NCBI GenBank assembly: GCA_036835375.1
Contig: DAITMB010000187.1
Span: forward strand, 1 to 7,153
Direction: 5' to 3'
From: JANQTF01 sp036835375
Lineage (GTDB): Bacteria; Bacteroidota; Bacteroidia; J057
DNA length: 7,153 bases
Of this stretch, positions 1 to 6,985 are shown piece by piece. Each line of letters opens with the position of its first letter. The stretch's first letter is position 1. Both the position numbers and the translations under genes were made by a program. The notes beneath the pieces are model-generated. The model made no database searches. It worked only from the letters and a program-made list of their open reading frames with translations, and had not been told where the DNA came from.

Positions 1-828
1 CTTATTCCAGTTCTTACTTTGTTCAACTGTCAACCTAGATTAGGATTCGACCCTTTTTTAAGGTCTATCACCATCCCCCTCCCACCCCTCCCGGAGCAGC
101 GCCGGATCGCGGCAATCCTTGATGCGGCCGATGCCCTTCGCCGCCATGACAAAGCCCTGCTTCAGCGCTACGATGACCTCACCCAAAGCGTCTTTCATGA
201 GATGTTTGGAGATCCTGTGAAGAATGAGAAGGGATGGGAGGTGAAGAAGTTGGATTTAATTGCAGAAATAAAATCAGGTGTGACAAAAGGGAGAAAGCTT
301 GATGGGAAATCAACGGTCACCGTTCCGTATTTGAGGGTGGCGAATGTCCAGGACGGTTATCTTGACCTGACAGAAATAAAGTCAATCGATGTACTTCCTG
401 ATGATGTAAAGAGGTATCGCTTAGAAAGGGGTGATATACTATTGACCGAAGGAGGTGATCCAGATAAATTAGGACGAGGTGCAGTGTGGGATAGAGATGC
501 CGATCAATTAATTCATCAGAACCATGTATTTCGAGTTAGGATTGGTTTGAACAAAGCCATTCCACTATTTCTTAGCAAACAAATTGGAAGCTCATACGGA
601 AAGAGGTATTTTCTTAAATCTGCAAAGCAGACGACTGGCATTGCTTCAATCAACAAAACCCAGTTAAGTAACTTCCCATGCCAACTTCCCCCGCTCCCTC
701 TCCAACAACAATTCGCTACCCGCGTCGAAGCCATCGAGCGCCAAAAATCCCTCGTGCAGGAAAGCCTGGCAAAGAGTGAAGCGCTGTTTGGGAGCCTGAT
801 GCAGAAGGCATTTAAGGGGGAGCTTTGA
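1..828 (+). CDS. hsdS: Type I restriction-modification specificity subunit HsdS (5'-truncated by window edge)
   Basis: HsdS recognises the DNA target sequence and anchors HsdM and HsdR in the type I restriction-modification complex. The frame is open from base 1 with no start, so the 275 visible codons are the C-terminal part; full-length family members are usually about 400-450 aa, so most of target-recognition domain 1 is missing. Visible in order are the end of TRD1, the central conserved spacer helix (about residues 27-66, with LPPLPEQRRIAAILDAAD), TRD2 starting at about residue 78 (GWEVKKLDLIAEIKSG) and the distal conserved repeat from about residue 225 (LPPLPLQQQFATRVEAIERQ), ending AFKGEL. 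The two LPPLP-plus-long-helix segments are the hallmark half-repeats of HsdS. The TTG at base 19 is internal, not a real start. TRD2 is visibly AT-richer than the flanking conserved regions. hsdR follows after 163 bp, and hsdM is expected upstream. The family call is firm. Confidence 0.95.
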   Translation, partial: LIPVLTLFNCQPRLGFDPFLRSITIPLPPLPEQRRIAAILDAADALRRHDKALLQRYDDLTQSVFHEMFGDPVKNEKGWEVKKLDLIAEIKSGVTKGRKLDGKSTVTVPYLRVANVQDGYLDLTEIKSIDVLPDDVKRYRLERGDILLTEGGDPDKLGRGAVWDRDADQLIHQNHVFRVRIGLNKAIPLFLSKQIGSSYGKRYFLKSAKQTTGIASINKTQLSNFPCQLPPLPLQQQFATRVEAIERQKSLVQESLAKSEALFGSLMQKAFKGEL

Positions 829-930
829 GAGGCGAGATGTTGAGAGGCGAGAGGCGAGACTGGAATGGCGATTTCGCAAGCGGGATTTCGCTTCGCTCAG
901 GAGGTGAGACGGGAGAAGCGAGACGGGAGT
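826..930. repeat. Degenerate heptanucleotide (NGNGAGA) repeats in the hsdS-hsdR spacer
   Basis: Two clusters of a purine-rich 7-bp unit are seen. The first has GGCGAGA at 831-837, 846-852 and 853-859. A perfect 12-bp direct repeat, TGAGAGGCGAGA, occurs at 826-837 and 841-852, and its first copy includes the hsdS stop codon. The second cluster is four adjoining units at 903-930: GGTGAGA, CGGGAGA, AGCGAGA, CGGGAGT. Between the clusters, GATTTCGC occurs twice (870-877, 884-891). The arrangement looks like an old simple-sequence tract decaying by point mutation. No promoter, terminator or convincing small gene was seen in this spacer. Confidence 0.8.
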
Positions 931-991
931 GCGGGGCTCAGCATGAAAAGCAAAAAATCAGTAGATTTATTCCAGCATAAGCAAAAGTACC

Positions 992-3900
992 ATGTCAAAC
1001 TTCCACTTCCTGCTTCCCGAATGGGAGTCCTTGCACAAACATTTGTCTCTCGCTGAGAAGCGGGTGCACAGCGAGCCGATGTCTTCGGCCCAATATGCGC
1101 GCATTGCGCTTGAAGAATGTGTGCAGACCATCTACGGGCTCGACGGAATGGAAATTCCCTACAACAACACCCTGGCCAACATGATGATGGAGCCACAGTT
1201 TGTGGCCGCGGTGCCCCAGCAGTTGCTCCATGGAGTGGCTCAATATACCCGCAAAGCTGGCAACCGGGCCTCTCATTATGGCAACAACGTGTCCAACAAA
1301 GAAGCGCTGATCAGCCTACGCTATCTCTACGACTTCATCAAATGGTTTGCCCTCACCTACTCAGAGGCAGAGCCGATCTTGCCCGGCCGCTTCGACGAAA
1401 GCCTCGTTCCAAAGACCGATGAGAGTGTCCGGAAGATCGTTGAGATCCAAGCCGAATTGGATCGCGTGCGCACCGAGGCAGAGCAGCAGTTGCAGGCAGA
1501 GCGCGACAGGATCAAGGCCATCGAAGAGGCAGCGATGGAAAGCGAAGCCGCCGCCGAGGCTTACAAACAGCAGATCGCTGCACAGCAAGAGCTGCTCAAG
1601 GCCCGCAAGACCAGCCGCAGCACCGAAAAACTCACCTCTGAGTTCACCGAAAAGGAAACCCGGAAGCACCTCATCGACGCCGCCCTGCAGGAAGCAGGCT
1701 GGACCAACCTGCGCCCCGGCCACGAGCTGGAGTATCCTCTCCAGGGCATGCCCATCACCCGCGACAATCCCCGTGGCAATGGCTTCGCCGATTATGTGCT
1801 CTGGGGTGACAATGGGATGCCCTTGGCCGTGATCGAAGCCAAGCGCACGGGCAAAAGCGAAATCGTCGGCCAGCATCAGGCCAGTCTCTACGCCGACTGT
1901 CTGGAGAAGTTGTACAGGCAGCGACCCGTGATTTTTCTGTCCAATGGCTATAGCACCCAGATCTACGACGACACTTTCTACAGCGCTCCGAGAACGATTC
2001 ATGGCTTCTACAGCAAAGACGATCTGGAGCGGCTGGTTCAGCGGCGAAAGTCGCGCCAGGACATCCGCAAGGCCGAAATCAACCGCAAGATTGTGGGGCG
2101 GGCCTATCAGCAGGAGGGAATTCAGCGCATCGCAGAAACCTTTGTGACGGATGCCGCCGATGGCAGCGGGATACGCGGCTACAAGCGAAATGCCCTGCTC
2201 GTGATGGCCACCGGAGCAGGAAAGACCCGCACTGCCGCCGCGTTTGTCGAGGTCATGACGAAAATGCACTGGGTGAAGCGCGTGCTCTTCCTCGCCGACC
2301 GCAATGCCCTCGTGAGCCAGGCAAAAAACGCCTTTGCCGAACACTTGCCCGACATGACCTCCGTTGACCTCACCAAGGAGAAGGTGATCGATGCCGCCCG
2401 TGTGGTCTTCAGCACTTATCCCACCATCATGAATCAGATCGATTCGGCTCGCCAGGACGATCAGCGTCTCTTCGGCGTTGGTTATTTTGATCTGATCATC
2501 ATCGACGAAGCTCACCGCTCGATTTACAACCGATACCAAGCCATCTTCGAATACTTTGATGCCTTGCTCGTGGGCCTCACCGCCACCCCGATCGACTTTA
2601 TTGAGCGATCTACCTTCCAGTTATTCCAGTGTGCTCCCCAGGATCCTACCTTTCACTTTTCCCTGGATCAGGCTGTGGAAGGAAAATTTTTGGTCCCCAA
2701 CGTGAATTGGAGCATCCCCACGAAATTCATGCGGCAAGGCATTGCCTACAAGGATCTCAGCCCAGAAGAGCAAGCTGCCTACGAGGCCACCTTTCGCGAT
2801 GGCGCGACGGGCCTCTTTCCGGAACAAATCCGGAATACCGAGATGAACAAATGGCTGTTCAACAAAGACACGATCTTCAAAGTCCTGGACCGCCTGATGT
2901 CTGAGGGCTTGAAGATAGAAGGAGGCGATAAAATCGGGCGAACCATCATTTTCGCCCTGAATCAAAAGCATGCGGAATATATCGTGGCATGCTTTCGGGA
3001 GCGCTACCCTGAATATGCCGGCAATTTTATCCAGGTAGTGCACAATGCGGTTTCGCACAGCCAGAGCATCATCGAAGCGTTTTGCGACAAGTACGTCGAA
3101 AGAGCGCCACAGATCGCCGTGTCCGTGGACATGATGGACACAGGCGTGGATGCTCCGCGGGTGCTGAACCTGGTTTTTTTCAAAGTGGTGCGTTCCCGCG
3201 CTAAGTTTGAGCAGATGATCGGCCGTGGCACGAGGCTGTGTCCCGATGTATTCGGACCCGAAGAGCCGAAGACGGAGTTCTACATCTTTGATGTCTGTGG
3301 AAACTTCGAATTCTTCGACAAGAACATTAAAGAGAAGGAGACGACGCTCGTTCAGCCCCTGAGTGAGCAGATTTTTTGTGCCCGGCTAGAAGTGAGTCAA
3401 TTGCTCATGGGCACTGGAGTGGAGGCCGACCGGGAATTGGCGCATACGTATCGCGATCAGTTGCACAAGGCCATTGAGGTTCTCGACAGACAGCGATTTC
3501 AGGTGCAGGCAAAGTTGGAGGCAGTAGAAAAATACAAGCATCGCGCGGCCTGGAACCATATCGATCAGGACGCTGCTCGCGACATTTCGATGAATTTGGC
3601 CCCGCTTCCGGTCCCGGAACAAGACAATGAGCGCGCCAGACGCTTTGACCTCCTGATGCTGCGCTTACAGCAGGACCGCTTGCTCATGGCTCCCAAAGAA
3701 AGTACCTATGTCAACAAACTCGTAGAGATTGCCGAAAGATTGGGAGACGGTACTTTTTATGGAATCCCCGCTGTCGCCAAGGCTAGGCCTTTGATCGAGA
3801 ACATGAAGGAGCCGATCTTCTATAACGAACTGAGCCAAAAGAAATTAGAAGAGATTCGGGTCGAAATCCGGGATCTCGTTCAGTACCTCGAAGGCTACAC

Positions 3901-4447
3901 CCGCCTGCCCGTGTACACCGACCTGGAGGACGAAATGGGGGAAACGGTGGGTCGGGATCGGGAGCCGTCCTTATCGCCATCGTTGTACCGGAAGCGGGTG
4001 GAAAAATTTGTCCGAGATAACCAACACCACCTGACCATTCGCAAGCTCACCACCAATGAGCCCCTCACCGAGAGGGAAATGGAGGAACTAGAGCATTTGC
4101 TCTTTCAAGGAGGCGCTGCGATCTCGAAAGAAGATTACCGCACTCATTATGGCAAAACGCCCCTTGGCGCATTTATTCGAAGCATCATCGGGATGTCTGT
4201 AGAAAGTGCGCAGGAAGTTTTTGCTGAGTTTCTCAGTAGAGGCAACCTCAACGCGGACCAGATGCGCTTTGTCCAGTTGATCATCGACCACCTCACACGC
4301 AACGGCACCATCGACAAAAAAATGCTTTTTGAAGCCCCCTTCACCAACCAGCACGAGGGCAGCGTGCTGAGCTTATTTGAACCTGCCCAGGTGAAAACAG
4401 TGATCCAACTCCTCGATGGCGTGAACAGGAATGCGGGGGTGGCGTAG
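992..4447 (+). CDS. hsdR: Type I restriction endonuclease subunit R (HsdR, EcoEI-like)
   Basis: HsdR is the ATP-driven translocase and nuclease of a type I R-M complex; with HsdM2-HsdS it cuts unmethylated foreign DNA. The 1151 residues show a DUF4145-like N-terminal domain (about 20-120), a charged coiled coil (about 144-207) and a PD-(D/E)XK nuclease with E245/E247, D267 (GFADYV), E282-A-K284 and a downstream QASLY (Q296, Y300). The SF2 helicase has Walker A ATGAGKT (406-412), DEAH (505-508), TAT (530-532), motif IV IIFALNQ (652-658), motif V DTGVDAP and motif VI QMIGRGTR (741-748). The EcoEI_R_C-type tail spans about 998-1135 (NEPLTEREMEELEHLLF). All key catalytic residues are present and the frame is intact. 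The ATG at 992 is the first ATG after an in-frame stop at 962-964, and no Shine-Dalgarno sequence is visible. Co-transcription with hsdS is likely. Confidence 0.96.
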   Translation: MSNFHFLLPEWESLHKHLSLAEKRVHSEPMSSAQYARIALEECVQTIYGLDGMEIPYNNTLANMMMEPQFVAAVPQQLLHGVAQYTRKAGNRASHYGNNVSNKEALISLRYLYDFIKWFALTYSEAEPILPGRFDESLVPKTDESVRKIVEIQAELDRVRTEAEQQLQAERDRIKAIEEAAMESEAAAEAYKQQIAAQQELLKARKTSRSTEKLTSEFTEKETRKHLIDAALQEAGWTNLRPGHELEYPLQGMPITRDNPRGNGFADYVLWGDNGMPLAVIEAKRTGKSEIVGQHQASLYADCLEKLYRQRPVIFLSNGYSTQIYDDTFYSAPRTIHGFYSKDDLERLVQRRKSRQDIRKAEINRKIVGRAYQQEGIQRIAETFVTDAADGSGIRGYKRNALLVMATGAGKTRTAAAFVEVMTKMHWVKRVLFLADRNALVSQAKNAFAEHLPDMTSVDLTKEKVIDAARVVFSTYPTIMNQIDSARQDDQRLFGVGYFDLIIIDEAHRSIYNRYQAIFEYFDALLVGLTATPIDFIERSTFQLFQCAPQDPTFHFSLDQAVEGKFLVPNVNWSIPTKFMRQGIAYKDLSPEEQAAYEATFRDGATGLFPEQIRNTEMNKWLFNKDTIFKVLDRLMSEGLKIEGGDKIGRTIIFALNQKHAEYIVACFRERYPEYAGNFIQVVHNAVSHSQSIIEAFCDKYVERAPQIAVSVDMMDTGVDAPRVLNLVFFKVVRSRAKFEQMIGRGTRLCPDVFGPEEPKTEFYIFDVCGNFEFFDKNIKEKETTLVQPLSEQIFCARLEVSQLLMGTGVEADRELAHTYRDQLHKAIEVLDRQRFQVQAKLEAVEKYKHRAAWNHIDQDAARDISMNLAPLPVPEQDNERARRFDLLMLRLQQDRLLMAPKESTYVNKLVEIAERLGDGTFYGIPAVAKARPLIENMKEPIFYNELSQKKLEEIRVEIRDLVQYLEGYTRLPVYTDLEDEMGETVGRDREPSLSPSLYRKRVEKFVRDNQHHLTIRKLTTNEPLTEREMEELEHLLFQGGAAISKEDYRTHYGKTPLGAFIRSIIGMSVESAQEVFAEFLSRGNLNADQMRFVQLIIDHLTRNGTIDKKMLFEAPFTNQHEGSVLSLFEPAQVKTVIQLLDGVNRNAGVA

Positions 4448-4550
4448 GGTCGGGCCAGTCCATGCAAGAATACCGCAAGGTGAAGGAGACCACCATTACG
4501 ATCCTGAGATCAGCTGATGAGGAAATTGTGGCGTAGCGAAAGCAAGTAGC

Positions 4551-5009
4551 TCACCGCTCCACAAACACCACTTCTCCGTCTTCCATCATTTTGCGGCGCA
4601 GGAGACCGCGGGTGAGCAGTTTTTCGAGGGTGGCTTCGGCGACCTCCAGCTCGAGGCCGGTTTCGCGAATGATCTCGCGCAGGGTGAGGGAACTGCGGGG
4701 CATGATGAGGCGAAGGATCTGCTGTTCTGGGGAGGTGCTTACTGGAGGGACGGTGCTCGGTTCGCCATAGGTGAAGTCGCTGCTTTGCGGGGAGCTGTGT
4801 ATTGTGGTCGCCATCTCCAATTCGTAGTTGGCATCCCGAACCTGAGAAGGAATGGTGAATAGGTCATACAGAATGCCCAGGCCCAGTATTCCTCCGGTGA
4901 AAAGGTAGAGGACACCCATTCCGGTCTTTCCGAGATAGAACTTGTGAATTCCCAATAAGCCGAGGAAGAAGCAGAGCAGATACGTGAGGGCGGTTGATTT
5001 TGAGTTCAT
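4551..5009 (-). CDS. TM2-domain membrane protein with C-terminal winged-helix-like domain
   Basis: A 152-aa protein of unknown function. The N-terminal 55 residues are a TM2 domain: a first membrane helix (about 6-20, TYLLCFFLGLLG), the connecting IHKFYLGKTGMG typical of TM2 proteins, and a second helix (about 31-49) ending in YDLF. A low-complexity Ser/Pro/Thr linker (about 68-93) leads to a predicted winged-helix-like domain (about 95-152, TLREIIRETGLELEVAEATL then DGEVVFVER at the end). That would place the winged helix in the cytoplasm, tethered to the membrane. The chosen start at 5009 begins just before the TM2 domain; a longer start at 5081 would add 24 residues unlike a TM2 N-terminus. 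The gene runs tail-to-tail with hsdR (103-bp gap) and lies 133 bp downstream of the 69-aa gene, on the same strand. Its C-terminal domain resembles that neighbour. The fold call for the C-terminus is an inference from pattern. Confidence 0.82.
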   Translation of the reverse strand: MNSKSTALTYLLCFFLGLLGIHKFYLGKTGMGVLYLFTGGILGLGILYDLFTIPSQVRDANYELEMATTIHSSPQSSDFTYGEPSTVPPVSTSPEQQILRLIMPRSSLTLREIIRETGLELEVAEATLEKLLTRGLLRRKMMEDGEVVFVER

Positions 5010-5142
5010 GAGTGTTAGGTTGTTTGAAATAATACCACCTATGTCTTCGAGATGTGGGAGAGTGTGAGGGCACTGGAACAAAGAATGTGATCGGATCTTT
5101 AGACAGGGGACAAATCTCTCACCTGACTACCTGATAGCGCGC

Positions 5143-5352
5143 TCAAAGGCGTTCATACACGACTACGCCATGCTCATTCATGCTGACGCTGAGAAGCTTG
5201 CATTCAATGAAATCATGGAGAAGCCCTTCGAGCAAATCTTCGGGTAAGCCCGTGACGATGGCGGCTGTTTGCGATGAGAACACCATGAAATCGCTCATCA
5301 GGTCAAGCACCTCTCTAGTTGGGTCTGGCGTCAAAGCTGGTAGAATGGTCAT
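5143..5352 (-). CDS. Small winged-helix-like protein (69 aa), paralogous to the TM2 protein's C-terminal domain
   Basis: A 69-aa protein of no recognised named family. From residue 12 to the end it aligns by eye with the C-terminal 58 residues of the neighbouring TM2 protein, almost without gaps. Shared positions include a TGL turn, E and L in the putative recognition helix, a LL pair, and the wing-like ending with M-x-E-x-G-x-VV before Glu-Arg. It therefore looks like a free-standing winged-helix-like domain without a membrane anchor. The ATG at 5352 is preceded by no Shine-Dalgarno sequence. A candidate sigma-54 promoter lies just upstream on the same strand, predicting a leader of only about 12 nt. 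The gene is divergent from the CARF/sigma-54 regulator. It overlaps an unrelated + strand frame, but its domain match to the neighbour argues that this strand is the coding one. DNA binding is inferred; protein-protein interaction is equally possible. Confidence 0.68.
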   Translation of the reverse strand: MTILPALTPDPTREVLDLMSDFMVFSSQTAAIVTGLPEDLLEGLLHDFIECKLLSVSMNEHGVVVYERL

Positions 5353-5375
5353 ATGGGTAGGTTTTTCTGACTATA

Positions 5376-5391
5376 TGCCAATAGCAAGCCA
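5376..5391 (-). promoter_or_regulatory. Candidate sigma-54 (-24/-12) promoter for the 69-aa gene
   Basis: Read on the - strand the site is TGGCTTGCTATTGGCA. It has the obligatory GG (5390-5389) and GC (5378-5377) separated by exactly 10 bp. It matches 9 of the 12 informative positions of the consensus TGGCACR-N4-TTGCW. The predicted transcription start is near 5365, with the start codon at 5352. By eye it is the only GG-N10-GC match on either strand between the divergent start codons. Its position directly beside a gene for a sigma-54 activator raises its credibility. Confidence 0.5.
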
Positions 5392-5412
5392 TGAACATTT
5401 TCGTTGTTTATG
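5390..5412. promoter_or_regulatory. Inverted repeat adjoining the sigma-54 promoter (possible operator)
   Basis: The arms are CATGAACA (5390-5397) and TGTTTATG (5405-5412), pairing at 7 of 8 positions around a 7-bp spacer. The repeat abuts the -24 element on its upstream side. It could be a binding site for the activator's HTH or for the winged-helix product. It is close to the promoter for a classical sigma-54 enhancer. Confidence 0.3.
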
Positions 5413-5453
5413 AAGGCTTTTAGCTGATTGAGAAGTCAAAATGGTAGAACAAG

Positions 5454-5468
5454 TATCATTTTTTGATA
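5454..5468. promoter_or_regulatory. Inverted repeat, candidate upstream activator site
   Basis: TATCA (5454-5458) and TGATA (5464-5468) form perfect 5-bp arms around a run of five T. The centre at 5461 is about 96 bp upstream of the transcription start predicted from the sigma-54 promoter, within the usual range for enhancer sites of such activators. It is intergenic if the regulator starts at 5504. The arms are short, so chance occurrence is possible in this AT-rich stretch. Confidence 0.28.
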
Positions 5469-5503
5469 TATTGTTGGACTCAGTACCGATCAAAGTTACC
5501 TTC

Positions 5504-6955
5504 ATGAAACTCCTCCTCTCCTGGCTCGCTTACGTCAATGACTTCAAACAGACCGACACAGGGCAGGAGGTCAGCCAATTTGGCCCCACCTACCAGTTTC
5601 ATCAGCATTTTTTCAAAGGATATGATCGTCACGATCTGTTGTCCGGCGATGAAGACCCCGACCCTCGGCTCGATTATCTGGTCAATCGCCTTCGCCTCGA
5701 TTTCCCTGAGCACAACACGCAGGGCGTATATCTCCCCATCCAGGATCCGATCAACCTGCGGGAAATCTTGACTCGCCTGGAAACGTATCTCCTGAGCCTC
5801 GAAGCAGAAGCGATCGACATCTTCATTTCGCCCGGCACACCTGCCATGCAAACTGCCTGGTATTTTCTGCACATGAACCTTGGCTTGCCTACCCGGCTCA
5901 TCCAGACACGAGCCCCGGGCCTGAGAGGCGTTACCCAGGCGGAGATGATCGTCATCGACATTGAGCGGAATCCTTTTCCCGCCACCGCGATTCTTTCTCA
6001 GAAGTCTCAGGCCCCCCTTTCCAAGGCGTTGAAAAGTCATTTTCTGCAAACCCCCTCCATCCAGCCCACCTATGAAAACGCCCGAAAAGTCGCCGCCACC
6101 GACGATGTCACCGTGCTCATTCATGGCAATACCGGCACTGGAAAGGAGCATTTGGCCAGATTTATCCATGACCAATCAGTCCGGTCGGGTTCCGGGGAGT
6201 TTGTCGCGGTGAATTGCTCGGCCATGCGCGACGATTTGTTGGAAAGCCGCTTGTTTGGCTATCGCAAGGGAGCATTTACCGGCGCTGACACCAACATGAA
6301 AGGCATGTTTGAGGAAGCTCGTGGAGGCACCCTCTTTCTCGACGAAATCGGCGATATTTCTCCTTATATGCAGCAGGCCCTGTTACGGGTTTTGCAAGAT
6401 AAAACGATCACAAGAGTCGGCGAGACCGTTTCCCGGTCGGTGGATGTGAGGGTTGTGGCAGCGACGCACCGCGATCTGCTTGCTATGTGTGAAGAAGGCA
6501 CTTTTCGCTGGGACTTGTATTACCGCCTCGCCATCGTTGAGCTGGAATTGCCAGATTTGATCATGCGCGGTCCCGCCGAAATCAAACAACTGATTCAGTA
6601 TTTTCTGGAGCAGCAAATGAAGGTATTGCGAAAACAACACTTGCTCACCTTCTCGCCCGAAGCCAAAGCCGCCCTGATGGCACACAGTTGGCCCGGCAAT
6701 ATCCGCGAGTTGATGAACGTGATTCGACGACTCTATGTCATGGTCGAAGGGCGGGTAGAACTGACTGATTTGCCCGAGCGCATCCGGCACCAGCGCGAAT
6801 CCCAATCCCTCCATTGGAAAGCCGTGGAGGCAGCCCACATCCGCAAAGTGTACCAACTCAAGCAAGGAAACCAACGCCAGACCCTGTTAGCCCTTGGCTA
6901 CGGTTCGAGCAACACCCTCCGAAAGAAAATGGAGGAATACGGCATTGACATGTAG
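5504..6955 (+). CDS. CARF-like / AAA+ sigma-54-dependent transcriptional activator (RtcR-like)
   Basis: A 483-aa enhancer-binding protein predicted to activate sigma-54 RNA polymerase. Residues 1 to about 165 form a CARF/RtcR-like sensor. It begins with a hydrophobic strand (MKLLLSWLAY) and carries the signature IDIFISPGTPAMQTAW (104-119) and LPTRLIQTRAP (128-138). These match the IHITTGT...LPARLIQS region of E. coli RtcR as I recall it. The AAA+ core has Walker A GNTGTGKE (208-215), the sigma-54-contacting GAFTGA (256-261), Walker B GGTLFLDE (274-281), arginine-finger segment FRWDLYYRL (334-342) and WPGNIREL (396-403). A Fis-type HTH occupies about 441-483. The usual LPPLRER-EDI segment is altered to LPDLIMRGPAEI. 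An ATG at 5441 would add 21 residues ahead of the sensor's first strand; I prefer 5504. No rtcBA genes are adjacent; the divergent neighbours are the likely targets. Confidence 0.9.
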   Translation: MKLLLSWLAYVNDFKQTDTGQEVSQFGPTYQFHQHFFKGYDRHDLLSGDEDPDPRLDYLVNRLRLDFPEHNTQGVYLPIQDPINLREILTRLETYLLSLEAEAIDIFISPGTPAMQTAWYFLHMNLGLPTRLIQTRAPGLRGVTQAEMIVIDIERNPFPATAILSQKSQAPLSKALKSHFLQTPSIQPTYENARKVAATDDVTVLIHGNTGTGKEHLARFIHDQSVRSGSGEFVAVNCSAMRDDLLESRLFGYRKGAFTGADTNMKGMFEEARGGTLFLDEIGDISPYMQQALLRVLQDKTITRVGETVSRSVDVRVVAATHRDLLAMCEEGTFRWDLYYRLAIVELELPDLIMRGPAEIKQLIQYFLEQQMKVLRKQHLLTFSPEAKAALMAHSWPGNIRELMNVIRRLYVMVEGRVELTDLPERIRHQRESQSLHWKAVEAAHIRKVYQLKQGNQRQTLLALGYGSSNTLRKKMEEYGIDM

Positions 6956-6972
6956 GGCATGCCCTGTCCCTA
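6951..6972. repeat. Palindrome overlapping the regulator's stop codon
   Basis: AGGGCATGCCCT (6954-6965) is a perfect 12-bp palindrome that includes part of the TAG stop. An alternative stem pairs GTAGGG (6952-6957) with CCCTAC (6968-6973 region). It resembles half of a longer intergenic palindrome (GTAGGGACAGGGC plus its complement), as though one arm had been lost. There is no T-run after it, so a standard intrinsic terminator is not supported. Confidence 0.5.
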
Positions 6973-6985
6973 CCATTGGGCAAAG

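Noticed and set aside
943..1056. Alternative upstream ATG (943) overlapping the hsdR start
   Set aside because: It is in a different frame from hsdR and gives only 37 codons without domain features.
1361..2539. 392-aa - strand open frame inside hsdR
   Set aside because: It is a shadow of a GC-biased gene; the + strand carries all HsdR motifs.
4502..4523. Palindrome (ATCAGCTGAT core, outer TCCT/AGGA) between the convergent hsdR and TM2 genes as a bidirectional terminator
   Set aside because: The stem is weak with an unpaired GAG, and there is no T-run on either side.
4462..4536. 24-codon + strand frame (MQEYRKVKETTITIL...) after hsdR
   Set aside because: Too short, with no recognised family and no ribosome binding site. 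It ends in the same 9 bases (GTGGCGTAG) as hsdR, so it may be a remnant of a duplicated end or chance.
5180..5413. 77-aa + strand frame opposite the 69-aa gene
   Set aside because: No domain-like pattern; the opposite strand gives a product similar to the neighbouring TM2 protein's C-terminal domain.
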